Shown: in pieces, positions 1 to 6,557 of the stretch | Layout of the letters: each line of letters starts with the position of its first letter | Position numbering within the stretch: position 1 is the stretch's first letter | Assembly (NCBI GenBank): GCA_050181465.1 | Contig: JBFXDD010000080.1 | Location: 1-10,952, forward strand | Direction of reading: 5' to 3' | Source of the DNA: JACRLW01 sp050181465 | GTDB lineage: Bacteria > Planctomycetota > UBA1135 > UBA2386 | Length of the DNA: 10,952 nt | Translations under genes and position numbers: made by a program | Notes under the pieces: model-generated | Seen by the model: only the letters and a program-made list of their open reading frames with translations | The model's database searches: none | Told to the model about the DNA's origin: nothing

Positions 1-168
1 TGGGATGAGGTCCGTGAAATCGGTACCCGGTGCGTTCTGACGATCGACGATCCACGTGCGCTGGGCAACCGCAAGAGAACACAAGGCAATCGCGAAGAAC
101 GCGATCGTCGTGAGACGGCGGACCATGCCAACGCCAATGCGGTTCGCGTGATGGTAGATCTTGATCAT
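1..168 (-). CDS. Secreted beta-helix-like protein, second tandem copy (B'), N-terminus only
   Basis: This is the 5' end of a gene that runs off the left edge; 56 codons are visible. It starts at the ATG at 166-168, which overlaps the TGA of the upstream A' relic as ATGA. A Shine-Dalgarno GGAGG (174-178) sits 5 nt upstream. A second in-frame ATG at 126 has no such signal. The protein has a basic N-region, a hydrophobic run (TIAFFAIALCSLAVA) and a likely signal-peptidase site before QRTW. The first mature residues, QRTWIVDRQ then PGTDFTDL, match gene B almost residue for residue: 19 of 22 from the Ala before the cleavage site. It is therefore a paralogue of B and presumably exported. The PGTDFTDL segment resembles the opening of pectate-lyase-like beta-helix domains, but the rest of the protein lies outside the window. 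Confidence 0.85.
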   Translation of the reverse strand, partial: MIKIYHHANRIGVGMVRRLTTIAFFAIALCSLAVAQRTWIVDRQNAPGTDFTDLIP

Positions 169-396
169 GGTTGCCTCCACTTCCAAACACCTTTGTACGT
201 ACCCAGGGCTCCGTCCACCCAGATGGAAACCATTGCCGGAGTCCCGATCGCACTCGCCGTCAGTTGGCACACGTAGAGGTCACTCGCCAGCGTGGTGACC
301 ACGAACTCGCTGCCAAGTACTGTGCCGAGGATGTCGCCGACGGCCATATCGGACACCACCATGCCAGTCCGCTGACTCGGCGGGACTGCCGGAGAA
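165..396 (-). pseudogene. Relic of the 3' end of a second hydrolase/propeller gene (A')
   Basis: Read on the minus strand in the frame ending with the TGA at 165-167, about 76 residues match the C-terminus of gene A. Over the 60 aligned residues from PSQR to GALG I count 37 identities, and many differences are conservative. Shared blocks include SEFVVTTLA versus SELVVTTLA and the terminal WKWRQ. The relic lacks 21 residues that A has between GALG and the final GxWKWRQ, an in-frame loss of 63 bp. Similarity begins near 396 (DNA TTCTCCGGCA versus TTCGCCGGCA in A). Beyond that point the open frame continues only as an out-of-frame shadow of gene B. No start codon with a ribosome site was seen. 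It is most likely the leftover of a duplicated A gene, perhaps kept because its last codons carry the ribosome site of B'. Confidence 0.8.
174..180 (-). promoter_or_regulatory. Ribosome binding site of B', embedded in A' codons
   Basis: The minus strand reads GTGGAGG, then CAACC, then ATG. The Shine-Dalgarno sequence is formed by the W-R codons of the A' tail (TGG AGG), and the A' stop overlaps the B' start as ATGA. The same arrangement occurs at the A-B junction (1771-1786), so it predates the duplication. It decides the B' start at 168 over the ATG at 126. Confidence 0.7.
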
Positions 397-448
397 CCGA
401 AACCCTGATCAGAGACTCCGGGCATGCTGTGCGAAGTGTCAAGCCGCA

Positions 449-1774
449 CTACCGCACCACTGCGAAGCCCGGTGGACTGAGTTCGAAGGGCTGTTGCGGC
501 GACAGCGCCAGGGCCTGGTAGACGAGGACCTCGCCGGGGTTGATCCAGGTCGGGATCGTCGTCGTCAGGCTCGCGCGTCGGTTGTGGTCTACCGCCGTGT
601 TGCCGACGTGCACGATCAGCGCGGGATCGAGCCACACGTCGCCGATCGGCAAGGTGATCGGGTCACCCGGGTGCAAGAAGCTCGCGTAGACCGCGAGAAT
701 CGAAGAGGTGGGTCCCCATAGATCCAGAGTTTGCGACTGTCCTCGCAGCGCTTGTCCGGGGATCACCGAAGCGAACTCGTGAACGATCTCGTTGTTGTCG
801 TTGTCCCGGCATCCGATGAAACTCGAGGAAGGGTCATAAGCCAACATCGAGGGTTCGACCGGAATAGAAGGAATCTGACTGTAGGCCTGCTTCACGGAGT
901 TCTGGTGCGTAGGGTGCGTACAGGTCACGCGGAATGGAAATCCTGCGGATCCCCCGCTCGGATGTGGCGCTCCAGAGATGGAATTCCCCGGTCCAATGAA
1001 CAGGTTCGCCACCCGTCCGTTGCGCGGGTGACCAACCGCAACGCCCCAGTCGTAGAACTGCCATTGCGCGCTTGCAGAGGGAATCCCGCCAATCAACGTC
1101 GACTGCGTGATCCAAAGCTGTACTTCCGAACCGAGCACTGCGCCACTTGGGAAGGGGCTAATGCGGCTCGAGCGCAAGTCCTCGATGCGGCTGTTCTGAA
1201 TGAACGCGTTCCTCGCACTTCGAATGTCGACAGCCGGACCAAACGCAACCTGGAAGTCACTGTTCGAAACCACCAAGTTGCCGCAGTTCTCCACGACGCG
1301 GACGGAGAAGCCGTACGGAAGGGATGGGCTGGCGGGACGCAACAGCCGATCGCAGACAATCGTGCCGTGACACTCGAACAAGTCCACCAGCGTGGTTTCC
1401 ATGTCTAAGTTGGCCAGTACTATCACCTGCTCGCGCGGGGCACTGTGGAACTGCAACGCGCCGTAGAGCCGGACCGGCTCCGAACCCAGCCCGATGATGC
1501 GAAGGGATTTGCGGATGTACTCAAATCGTGTCCCCGGTGTGTTGTACTGCACTCCCGAACGCGGTACCAGCAGGATCGTGTCACCCGAGACTGCGGCATC
1601 CATCGCCGGCAACAGATCCGTGAAGTCTGTCCCCGGACCACTCTGCCGATCCACGATCCAGGTTCGTTGCGCTCTGAGCACGGTGCACAGCAAGACCAGA
1701 GTAAGCACCGAACGAAGCAGGATTCGAATCATGGGAGATCGCTCCTCGTGTGAATCTCTAGACTCAGCATTCAT
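449..1774 (-). CDS. Secreted right-handed beta-helix-like protein (B)
   Basis: A 441-residue exported protein of unknown specific function. Residues 15-35 form a signal peptide (MIRILLRSVLTLVLLCTVLRA) with cleavage predicted before QRTWIVD. Residues 47-71 follow the pattern PGTDFTDL, AMDAA, SGDTILLVP, typical of the first coils of pectate-lyase-like beta-helix proteins. The middle has short beta-strand and Asn-rich steps (NLVVSNSDF, NAFIQNSRIEDL) consistent with stacked coils. The last 100 or so residues form a separate beta-rich region ending VYQALALSPQQPFELS. I see no catalytic motif. I chose the ATG at 1774 because it overlaps the stop of A as ATGA and has GGAG 6 nt upstream, as in B'. The ATG at 1732 also has a good ribosome site (GAGGAG, 9 nt) and gives a cleaner 427-residue precursor. 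An in-frame ATG at 1792 lies inside A and is less likely. B is translationally coupled to A and probably acts at the cell surface with it. Confidence 0.85.
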   Translation of the reverse strand: MNAESRDSHEERSPMIRILLRSVLTLVLLCTVLRAQRTWIVDRQSGPGTDFTDLLPAMDAAVSGDTILLVPRSGVQYNTPGTRFEYIRKSLRIIGLGSEPVRLYGALQFHSAPREQVIVLANLDMETTLVDLFECHGTIVCDRLLRPASPSLPYGFSVRVVENCGNLVVSNSDFQVAFGPAVDIRSARNAFIQNSRIEDLRSSRISPFPSGAVLGSEVQLWITQSTLIGGIPSASAQWQFYDWGVAVGHPRNGRVANLFIGPGNSISGAPHPSGGSAGFPFRVTCTHPTHQNSVKQAYSQIPSIPVEPSMLAYDPSSSFIGCRDNDNNEIVHEFASVIPGQALRGQSQTLDLWGPTSSILAVYASFLHPGDPITLPIGDVWLDPALIVHVGNTAVDHNRRASLTTTIPTWINPGEVLVYQALALSPQQPFELSPPGFAVVR

Positions 1775-1786
1775 GACTGTCTCCAC
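1771..1786 (-). promoter_or_regulatory. ATGA stop-start overlap and ribosome site joining A to B
   Basis: The minus strand reads GTGGAG, ACAGTC, ATGA. The TGA of A (1771-1773) overlaps the ATG of B (1772-1774), and the Shine-Dalgarno GGAG (1781-1784) lies inside the codons for the WKWRQ tail of A. This arrangement favours translational coupling, so whether A is translated to its end should affect B. Confidence 0.65.
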
Positions 1787-4700
1787 TTCCATATGCCTTG
1801 GGAGCCAGCAACAAACAACTCCGCACGGAAGTCATAGTCAGTGTCCTCGATGACGATGCCGTTGAAAGCTCCCAGCGCGCCGGGCACCCAGGTGTGCACC
1901 AGTGCAGGGCTCACGATCGAAGTCGACGTCAGTTGGAAGACGAAGAGATCGCCGGCGAGCGTCGTGACTACGAGCTCGCTGCCAGGCACCGAGTCGACGA
2001 TGTCACCGATCGCGAAACCTGAGACGAGCACTCCTGGACGCTGACTCGGGGATGCCGGCGAATCGAGGAAGATCGGACCGGCGATGGTCGACATCGTGCC
2101 ATTCTGCCAGCGCAGCCATCGGATCGCGCCGACGATCGCATGTCCTGGCTGACCTGCAACGACTACTGCAGGATCGGGATAGCTCAGCGTGACACCCTGG
2201 AAGATGTCAATCGCGGCGGGACTTGCGCCTGCCACTTTGCGCACCGCAAGCGCCATGCAACCATGCCCGTCATCCCACACAGGCTGAATGTCTGTGCTCT
2301 CCCAGAGGACCTCGCCGAAGTCCACGTTGGGTGCGTTCGGATCGGACTCCTGCCCGGGGCGGAGCAGGGTCACGCTGCCACCCGGCAAACCCGCGACAAT
2401 GACGGAACCGGTCGCGTCTCTACCAAGCCGAAGGCTCTGCAGGCTGTAGGCCGCTCCGCCAACAACCAGATTCCTAAGGTCCTTGCCTTCGGCCCTAGTC
2501 CGTCCGTAGGGCGCTGGAATCTGCAACGAGAGGTCCTTCGTGGAGTACCACGAGTTCACAATTGCCGAGGTGGTGGCGACCGAACCCTGGATGAGGTTGC
2601 GATCGCAGAAACCAGAACCGCCCCAGTAATGAAACTCGCGTAGGAGACTTCCACCCACTCCAGGGGGTGGCGGAGTGTTGGTTGGGAATGCCTGTACCGC
2701 ACCCCCGTCCACGAACGCCGCCACTCCAGTACAGAACGGAACGTGCGGCGGACGGAAGTCATACTCTTCGTCAAGGAACTCCTTGTTGAAGACCGGAGCC
2801 AGCGGAATCTTCGCCCAGTTCTGGTTCGGAAGAGTACGGTACGCCCAGACGTCGCGAACACCGGGCGGCTGCGCGATGGCCGGTGTTCGACTTCGCTCCG
2901 GGGTCAAGAAACTTGGCAAGAACAGCGGCGGAACCGCCGGAGAGCTTTCCGTGATCACTCCGAGATCGCGAATCGCGGGCAGCGGAATTTCGAACGGGCC
3001 ATAACTCGGCAAACTCGGGGTCGAGTTCGGAATGGCCTCCAACTCCGCCGGGTGTCGGAGATCCGCCGCCAGAGTCACCTGACCGTTTGTTGGATCCACT
3101 TCGAATAGTTCCCCGCACTGGTCGCCCGCGATCAATTGCGGCAGCAGCTCGGCACCCGCGGGTGTGTACCAGCGCGAGATCAAGCCCCACGTCGCCGCCG
3201 TGGTGTGGTTGGTCCGCGGTGGCTTCGCGTTGAAGGCGAGGCTGTTCTCGCCGGGGCGATCGAACTCCAAGACGACTGACGATGCCATAGCCCCGAGCAT
3301 CTCTTCCATCGTGAACAGCACGACATGCCCAGGCACCGTCGACACCAAGAGTTCCTCGCGATACCCCACCGACGCCGGGGCGGCGACATCGACCGTCTCG
3401 AGTGCACACGCATTCGCGAAGGGCACGAACTGCGTGATCGCCACGCTGCCGACCGCACCGCCGCCGGCGGGGATCCAATACAGGCTGTTCGCCTGCAGCA
3501 CGACGAATCCCGCAAGGTTGCCGCCGCTGCCGTGGATCGCCACCATGTCGCCGGCAGCCTTCTGCAGGCTCTGCCCATATCCGACCGGAGTCGACGGTTG
3601 CAGAGTCAGGGCGTCGAAGAGTCGCACCGGTGGCGCCACCGAACCATGCCCGGTGAACGAACCGGCCACCATCCGCGTTCCCGCCATGGTCACCGCTTCG
3701 AGGTCGGTGCACTCGCCGTAGAGCGCTTCCGTCCACGCGTGCAACTGCGCCGGGTTCGGAATCGGACCCCCACCGGGAACGTTGAGCGTGATGTTCGCCA
3801 GGTGATTGCGGAAGGACGCGATCGTGATCGGCACCGTCGATGTGGTCGTCGCACTCGCGTAGCTCGAGCCTTCATGCACCACGAAGTCCGAGATCCCAGG
3901 CTCGCCCAGATCGGTCAGAACCTGAAGCTGATGGTCCATCACCATCAAGTGGCCGTAGAAGGTCGTGAACACGATGTGTTTGGTACCCGAGGTACCCGGC
4001 AGGAGATTCGCAAGCTGCAAGCGCCGCGGTTGCTCGTGCTCGAAGTCTAGCTGCGTCGAGCGGATCACGCTGAGATCCGAAGCCTGGAGCAAGTGGATCC
4101 AGCGTGCCGTCCCCACCACCACTTCGTCGCCGCTGTTGCCGGCATCCACATCGCCGATCGCCAGCGCGTGAGCACCGGCACCGAGCGAAGTCGACTGCAA
4201 CTCCGCCTTGAGAGTCTGATAGGCCGGGTAGCCGCCCGCCGCGGGCACCGTCTCGACCACGAAGCGGGTCACGACACCGTCCGCCGCAACGGTCCAGATC
4301 TTGCCGTCCGCCGTCGTGCGCAGGGATTCATCCCAACCCAGCGCCGTGCCCTGCCCCAAAGCAGGACGATTCTGCGTCGGCGAGCGGAACGTCGCATCGA
4401 GCACCAGCGCCTGACCGGCAGGCGGGCTCGGATGGCTGGTGCTGCCCAGCGCACCACGATTGAAGAACGCCGCGTAGGGATCTTCGCTGCCGTCGTTGAC
4501 GCGCACCGGCAATGGTGCAGGGTTGGGGTTCGACTGCCACGACGCCACCGCGTAGGGCGCAAGCTCGTTCACGACATCGACGTTCGAAGTGCTCGGCAAC
4601 CCGAGGATCGGCGTCAGGAAGTGGCCCGGTTCGCCGTGACAACGCTTGTCGACGATCGACCACGCCACCAGCGGGGTCCCCGGCCGAATGCCGCGCGCTT

Positions 4701-6057
4701 CGTAGCCTCGCGTCGCCGAAGGCAAGCCCCACTTCAACAGCGGGACGTTGTCGACACCGGTGGTGACGGTGTCCTCATCCGCGATCAGAAAGACCATCGG
4801 GCGAACCGCATCGCCCATGCGCAGACGCATCGTGGTGGAAGCGTTGAAGTAGTCCCAACCGATCTGCCGCAAGTAGTAGCCCCACCACAAGGCGTCCCAC
4901 GGTCCCTTGCTCGACTCGGGCCCCCAAATGCCGAGCACGCGACCGATCTGGTTGTAGCTCGCCTGCTCGCCCGCCGTGCGATGCAACGAGGCACTGAATG
5001 CCGACGGCACCGCACCGTGGAAGACTTCGGGATGGGCGAGCACGCCGAGCTGCGCGACCAAACCGCCGAAGGACCCGCCCATGATGATCTTGGGCGTCGC
5101 GTTGAGGCGATCCTGGTCCGCGATGGACTCGAAGGTCGCCGGTCGAAACGGCGAGCCCGCGGGCTCCGTCAACATCAAGTCGATCGTGCGCGCAAGCTGG
5201 ATGTTGCGCTGCATCTGAAAGCTCAACGGCCGACCGAAGGTGCGCGGCACGATGTACGCCCAGATCACCTGATGACCCGCGGGCGGATTCGTGACGAACT
5301 CCGCGCCGTCTCCAGGTCGATGGATCCCGAAGATCGTGCCCGAGTTGTTGACCTTGGCCACCAGGCCCTCGCGCAAGCGATAACCCGGATAGGTGTGGCT
5401 GGCCGCAGGTCGACCCGCACTGTCCGCCGGAGGGCCGTCGGTCGCCCACGTGTGGATGTAGACGATCAGGGTCTTGCTCGGGTCTCGCACCAGCGGCGCG
5501 TAGATCTCGAAGGCCGCGTCGTCTACCGCGCCGGCGGCCGCGATCGGACCGAGCGTGCGTGGCCGCAGGTAACCGACGAAGCGCTGGACGACGGGAGTCG
5601 AGCCCGTCGGCGAGTATGGATGCCAATACAGCGGGGGTTGGTTCGGGTCGGCGTAGGAGTGCACGTCACTCGCCGCAGGCGGCACGCCAAGAATCAGGCT
5701 TGCGTGATCGAAGTCGTGGTACGCGCCGTGGTCGGGCGCGAAAGCGCCACTGGGAAAACCCTCCCCGTGATTCCAGATTCCATCGGGCAGGGCCATGTGC
5801 GGCGAGATGTCACCAGGGTTTGGCGTGGTCGAGCCGCAGGTGATCGCGCCGGGACGACTGAGGTTCGGCAGCGGTGCCGGACAGGAGACCGGCGCGATGT
5901 GCGGATGCACACCCAGAGCCTGGGCGCACAGATCAGCAGAGCCGATCAGACACAGCAGGAGAGGAGAGGAGAGGAGAGGAGAGGAGAGGAGAGGAACTGA
6001 CCTGCACGCGTTCCCGCCGCGCGCAACATCGAATCGAAGAAGCCCTTCATGCTTCAC
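1771..6057 (-). CDS. Secreted alpha/beta-hydrolase-like protein with C-terminal FG-GAP-like propeller (A)
   Basis: The open frame has 1,428 residues, numbered here from the GTG at 6057. Residues 22-45 form the hydrophobic core and cleavage region of a signal peptide (ADLCA before QALG), with the core encoded by a pentanucleotide repeat. Residues about 190-500 resemble an alpha/beta hydrolase. The nucleophile elbow is GGSFG with Ser329, followed by candidate acids D427 or D429 (LIADEDT) and candidate histidines H474 or H479 (CHGEPGH). From about 600 to the end there are recurring beta-strand segments of FG-GAP/VCBS type: GDVDAGNSGDEVVVGT near 635, AIGDIVDSVPGSELVV near 1349 and EDTDYDFRAELFVAG near 1403. 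It is probably an extracellular esterase or peptidase carrying a propeller, but its substrate is unknown. The GTG start is doubtful: it lies on the Shine-Dalgarno sequence of an ATG at 6050 that is in another frame. The gene overlaps B by ATGA and follows a YkgJ-like gene by about 125 bp. Confidence 0.85.
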   Translation of the reverse strand: MKHEGLLRFDVARGGNACRSVPLLSSPLLSSPLLLCLIGSADLCAQALGVHPHIAPVSCPAPLPNLSRPGAITCGSTTPNPGDISPHMALPDGIWNHGEGFPSGAFAPDHGAYHDFDHASLILGVPPAASDVHSYADPNQPPLYWHPYSPTGSTPVVQRFVGYLRPRTLGPIAAAGAVDDAAFEIYAPLVRDPSKTLIVYIHTWATDGPPADSAGRPAASHTYPGYRLREGLVAKVNNSGTIFGIHRPGDGAEFVTNPPAGHQVIWAYIVPRTFGRPLSFQMQRNIQLARTIDLMLTEPAGSPFRPATFESIADQDRLNATPKIIMGGSFGGLVAQLGVLAHPEVFHGAVPSAFSASLHRTAGEQASYNQIGRVLGIWGPESSKGPWDALWWGYYLRQIGWDYFNASTTMRLRMGDAVRPMVFLIADEDTVTTGVDNVPLLKWGLPSATRGYEARGIRPGTPLVAWSIVDKRCHGEPGHFLTPILGLPSTSNVDVVNELAPYAVASWQSNPNPAPLPVRVNDGSEDPYAAFFNRGALGSTSHPSPPAGQALVLDATFRSPTQNRPALGQGTALGWDESLRTTADGKIWTVAADGVVTRFVVETVPAAGGYPAYQTLKAELQSTSLGAGAHALAIGDVDAGNSGDEVVVGTARWIHLLQASDLSVIRSTQLDFEHEQPRRLQLANLLPGTSGTKHIVFTTFYGHLMVMDHQLQVLTDLGEPGISDFVVHEGSSYASATTTSTVPITIASFRNHLANITLNVPGGGPIPNPAQLHAWTEALYGECTDLEAVTMAGTRMVAGSFTGHGSVAPPVRLFDALTLQPSTPVGYGQSLQKAAGDMVAIHGSGGNLAGFVVLQANSLYWIPAGGGAVGSVAITQFVPFANACALETVDVAAPASVGYREELLVSTVPGHVVLFTMEEMLGAMASSVVLEFDRPGENSLAFNAKPPRTNHTTAATWGLISRWYTPAGAELLPQLIAGDQCGELFEVDPTNGQVTLAADLRHPAELEAIPNSTPSLPSYGPFEIPLPAIRDLGVITESSPAVPPLFLPSFLTPERSRTPAIAQPPGVRDVWAYRTLPNQNWAKIPLAPVFNKEFLDEEYDFRPPHVPFCTGVAAFVDGGAVQAFPTNTPPPPGVGGSLLREFHYWGGSGFCDRNLIQGSVATTSAIVNSWYSTKDLSLQIPAPYGRTRAEGKDLRNLVVGGAAYSLQSLRLGRDATGSVIVAGLPGGSVTLLRPGQESDPNAPNVDFGEVLWESTDIQPVWDDGHGCMALAVRKVAGASPAAIDIFQGVTLSYPDPAVVVAGQPGHAIVGAIRWLRWQNGTMSTIAGPIFLDSPASPSQRPGVLVSGFAIGDIVDSVPGSELVVTTLAGDLFVFQLTSTSIVSPALVHTWVPGALGAFNGIVIEDTDYDFRAELFVAGSQGIWKWRQS
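5957..5995 (-). repeat. Perfect pentanucleotide tandem repeat inside the signal-peptide codons of A
   Basis: The plus strand is a perfect period-5 tract of GAGGA units, 7.8 copies in 39 bp; the minus, coding strand is (TCCTC)n. Because 5 is not a multiple of 3, each gain or loss of one unit shifts the frame of A. The tract encodes the cyclic peptide SSPLL in all three frames, so the hydrophobic core of the leader is kept whichever frame enters it, while only one frame continues into the mature protein. Such tracts mutate by slipped-strand mispairing. Confidence 0.95.
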
Positions 6058-6061
6058 CTCC
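6048..6061 (-). promoter_or_regulatory. Strong Shine-Dalgarno and ATG, out of frame with gene A as sequenced
   Basis: The minus strand reads GGAGG (6057-6061), TGAAGC, ATG (6048-6050), a near-ideal ribosome site with 6-nt spacing. The ATG opens a frame beginning MKGFFDSMLRAAG that enters the repeat and, at the present copy number, stops at the TGA at 5946-5948 after 34 codons. Losing one 5-bp unit, or gaining two, would join this ATG to gene A. The GTG at 6055-6057, which is in frame now, overlaps the last G of GGAGG and has no separate ribosome site. Confidence 0.7.
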
Positions 6062-6182
6062 GAGAACGAAACCCAGCCCCGGCAGATTGACAGTCCGGCC
6101 CGATCTCGTCGATCGATCCCGGGCCCTTCCGCGGCCGAGGTCCAGGTTCACCCAACCCGAACGGTCTGTCAAGGGGGGCGCC

Positions 6183-6557
6183 TCAGTCCTCCGACCGATC
6201 GACGATCCCCGGACACAGACGCTTGGCTCGCTCCAAGGCCTCTGGGTTGTCCCGCAACTCCGGCCAGTACGGCCAGGATCGACAGCGGCCCGGACGCACC
6301 GGATAGATCTCACAGGCGCTCTCACGTCCGCCGCGAAGGAACACGCAGCGCGATCCCTCGCCGTCGCGCAGGCGATCACCGCTGGGCTGGACGTAACGAG
6401 AGCGGACCGCCGACTCGGCCATACCGAGATGGTTCGCGATCGCAGTGATGTCGGCGTCGCTCACACGCACGATCCCGCCGGGAATCGAACAGCAGTTGCC
6501 CGAACGCCGGCACGCGAAGCGGAACGGATAGCCGTCGATCGCCTCGCTCACAGCCAC
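6183..6557 (-). CDS. YkgJ-like cysteine-cluster protein
   Basis: A 124-residue soluble protein. The N-terminal cluster is F14-A-C16-RRSGN-C22-C23, followed by C71 (RCVFL), C82 and C92 (ACEIYPVRPGRC) and C115 near the C-terminus. This order, with the Y-P-x-R-P step before the second cluster, is that of the YkgJ/CxxCxxCC family, whose members are thought to bind zinc or an iron-sulfur centre; the biochemical role of most is unknown. The position that is Cys in the commonest form (FxCxxCGxCC) is Ser19 here. The start is a GTG at 6557, with AAGAGG ending 5 nt upstream. A GTG at 6551 forming GTGA with the kinase stop is the alternative and gives a product two residues shorter. Its overlap with the kinase gene implies co-translation, so it may be a partner or substrate of the kinase, but that is inference. 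Confidence 0.85.
   Translation of the reverse strand: MAVSEAIDGYPFRFACRRSGNCCSIPGGIVRVSDADITAIANHLGMAESAVRSRYVQPSGDRLRDGEGSRCVFLRGGRESACEIYPVRPGRCRSWPYWPELRDNPEALERAKRLCPGIVDRSED

Noticed and set aside
449..460. Programmed frameshift joining B to the A' relic
   Set aside because: The relic is in another frame and about 55 bp beyond the B stop, but I see no slippery heptamer, and B already has a complete C-terminus.
397..635. The 5' extension of the A' reading frame into gene B
   Set aside because: It is Arg/Asp/Pro-rich with no similarity to A; it is the out-of-frame shadow of B, so only the part below about 396 is homologous.
4093..6000. A 635-codon plus-strand open frame opposite gene A
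   Set aside because: It is very Arg-rich, lacks any domain or ribosome site, and lies antisense to a protein with a signal peptide and a hydrolase motif. Long antisense frames are expected in high-GC coding DNA.
6145..6172. A sigma-70-like promoter for A: exact TTGACA on the minus strand at 6167-6172
   Set aside because: The best -10 at usual spacing (TGAACC) is poor, and another exact TTGACA lies on the opposite strand at 6077-6082 without a -10, so a single hexamer is weak evidence.
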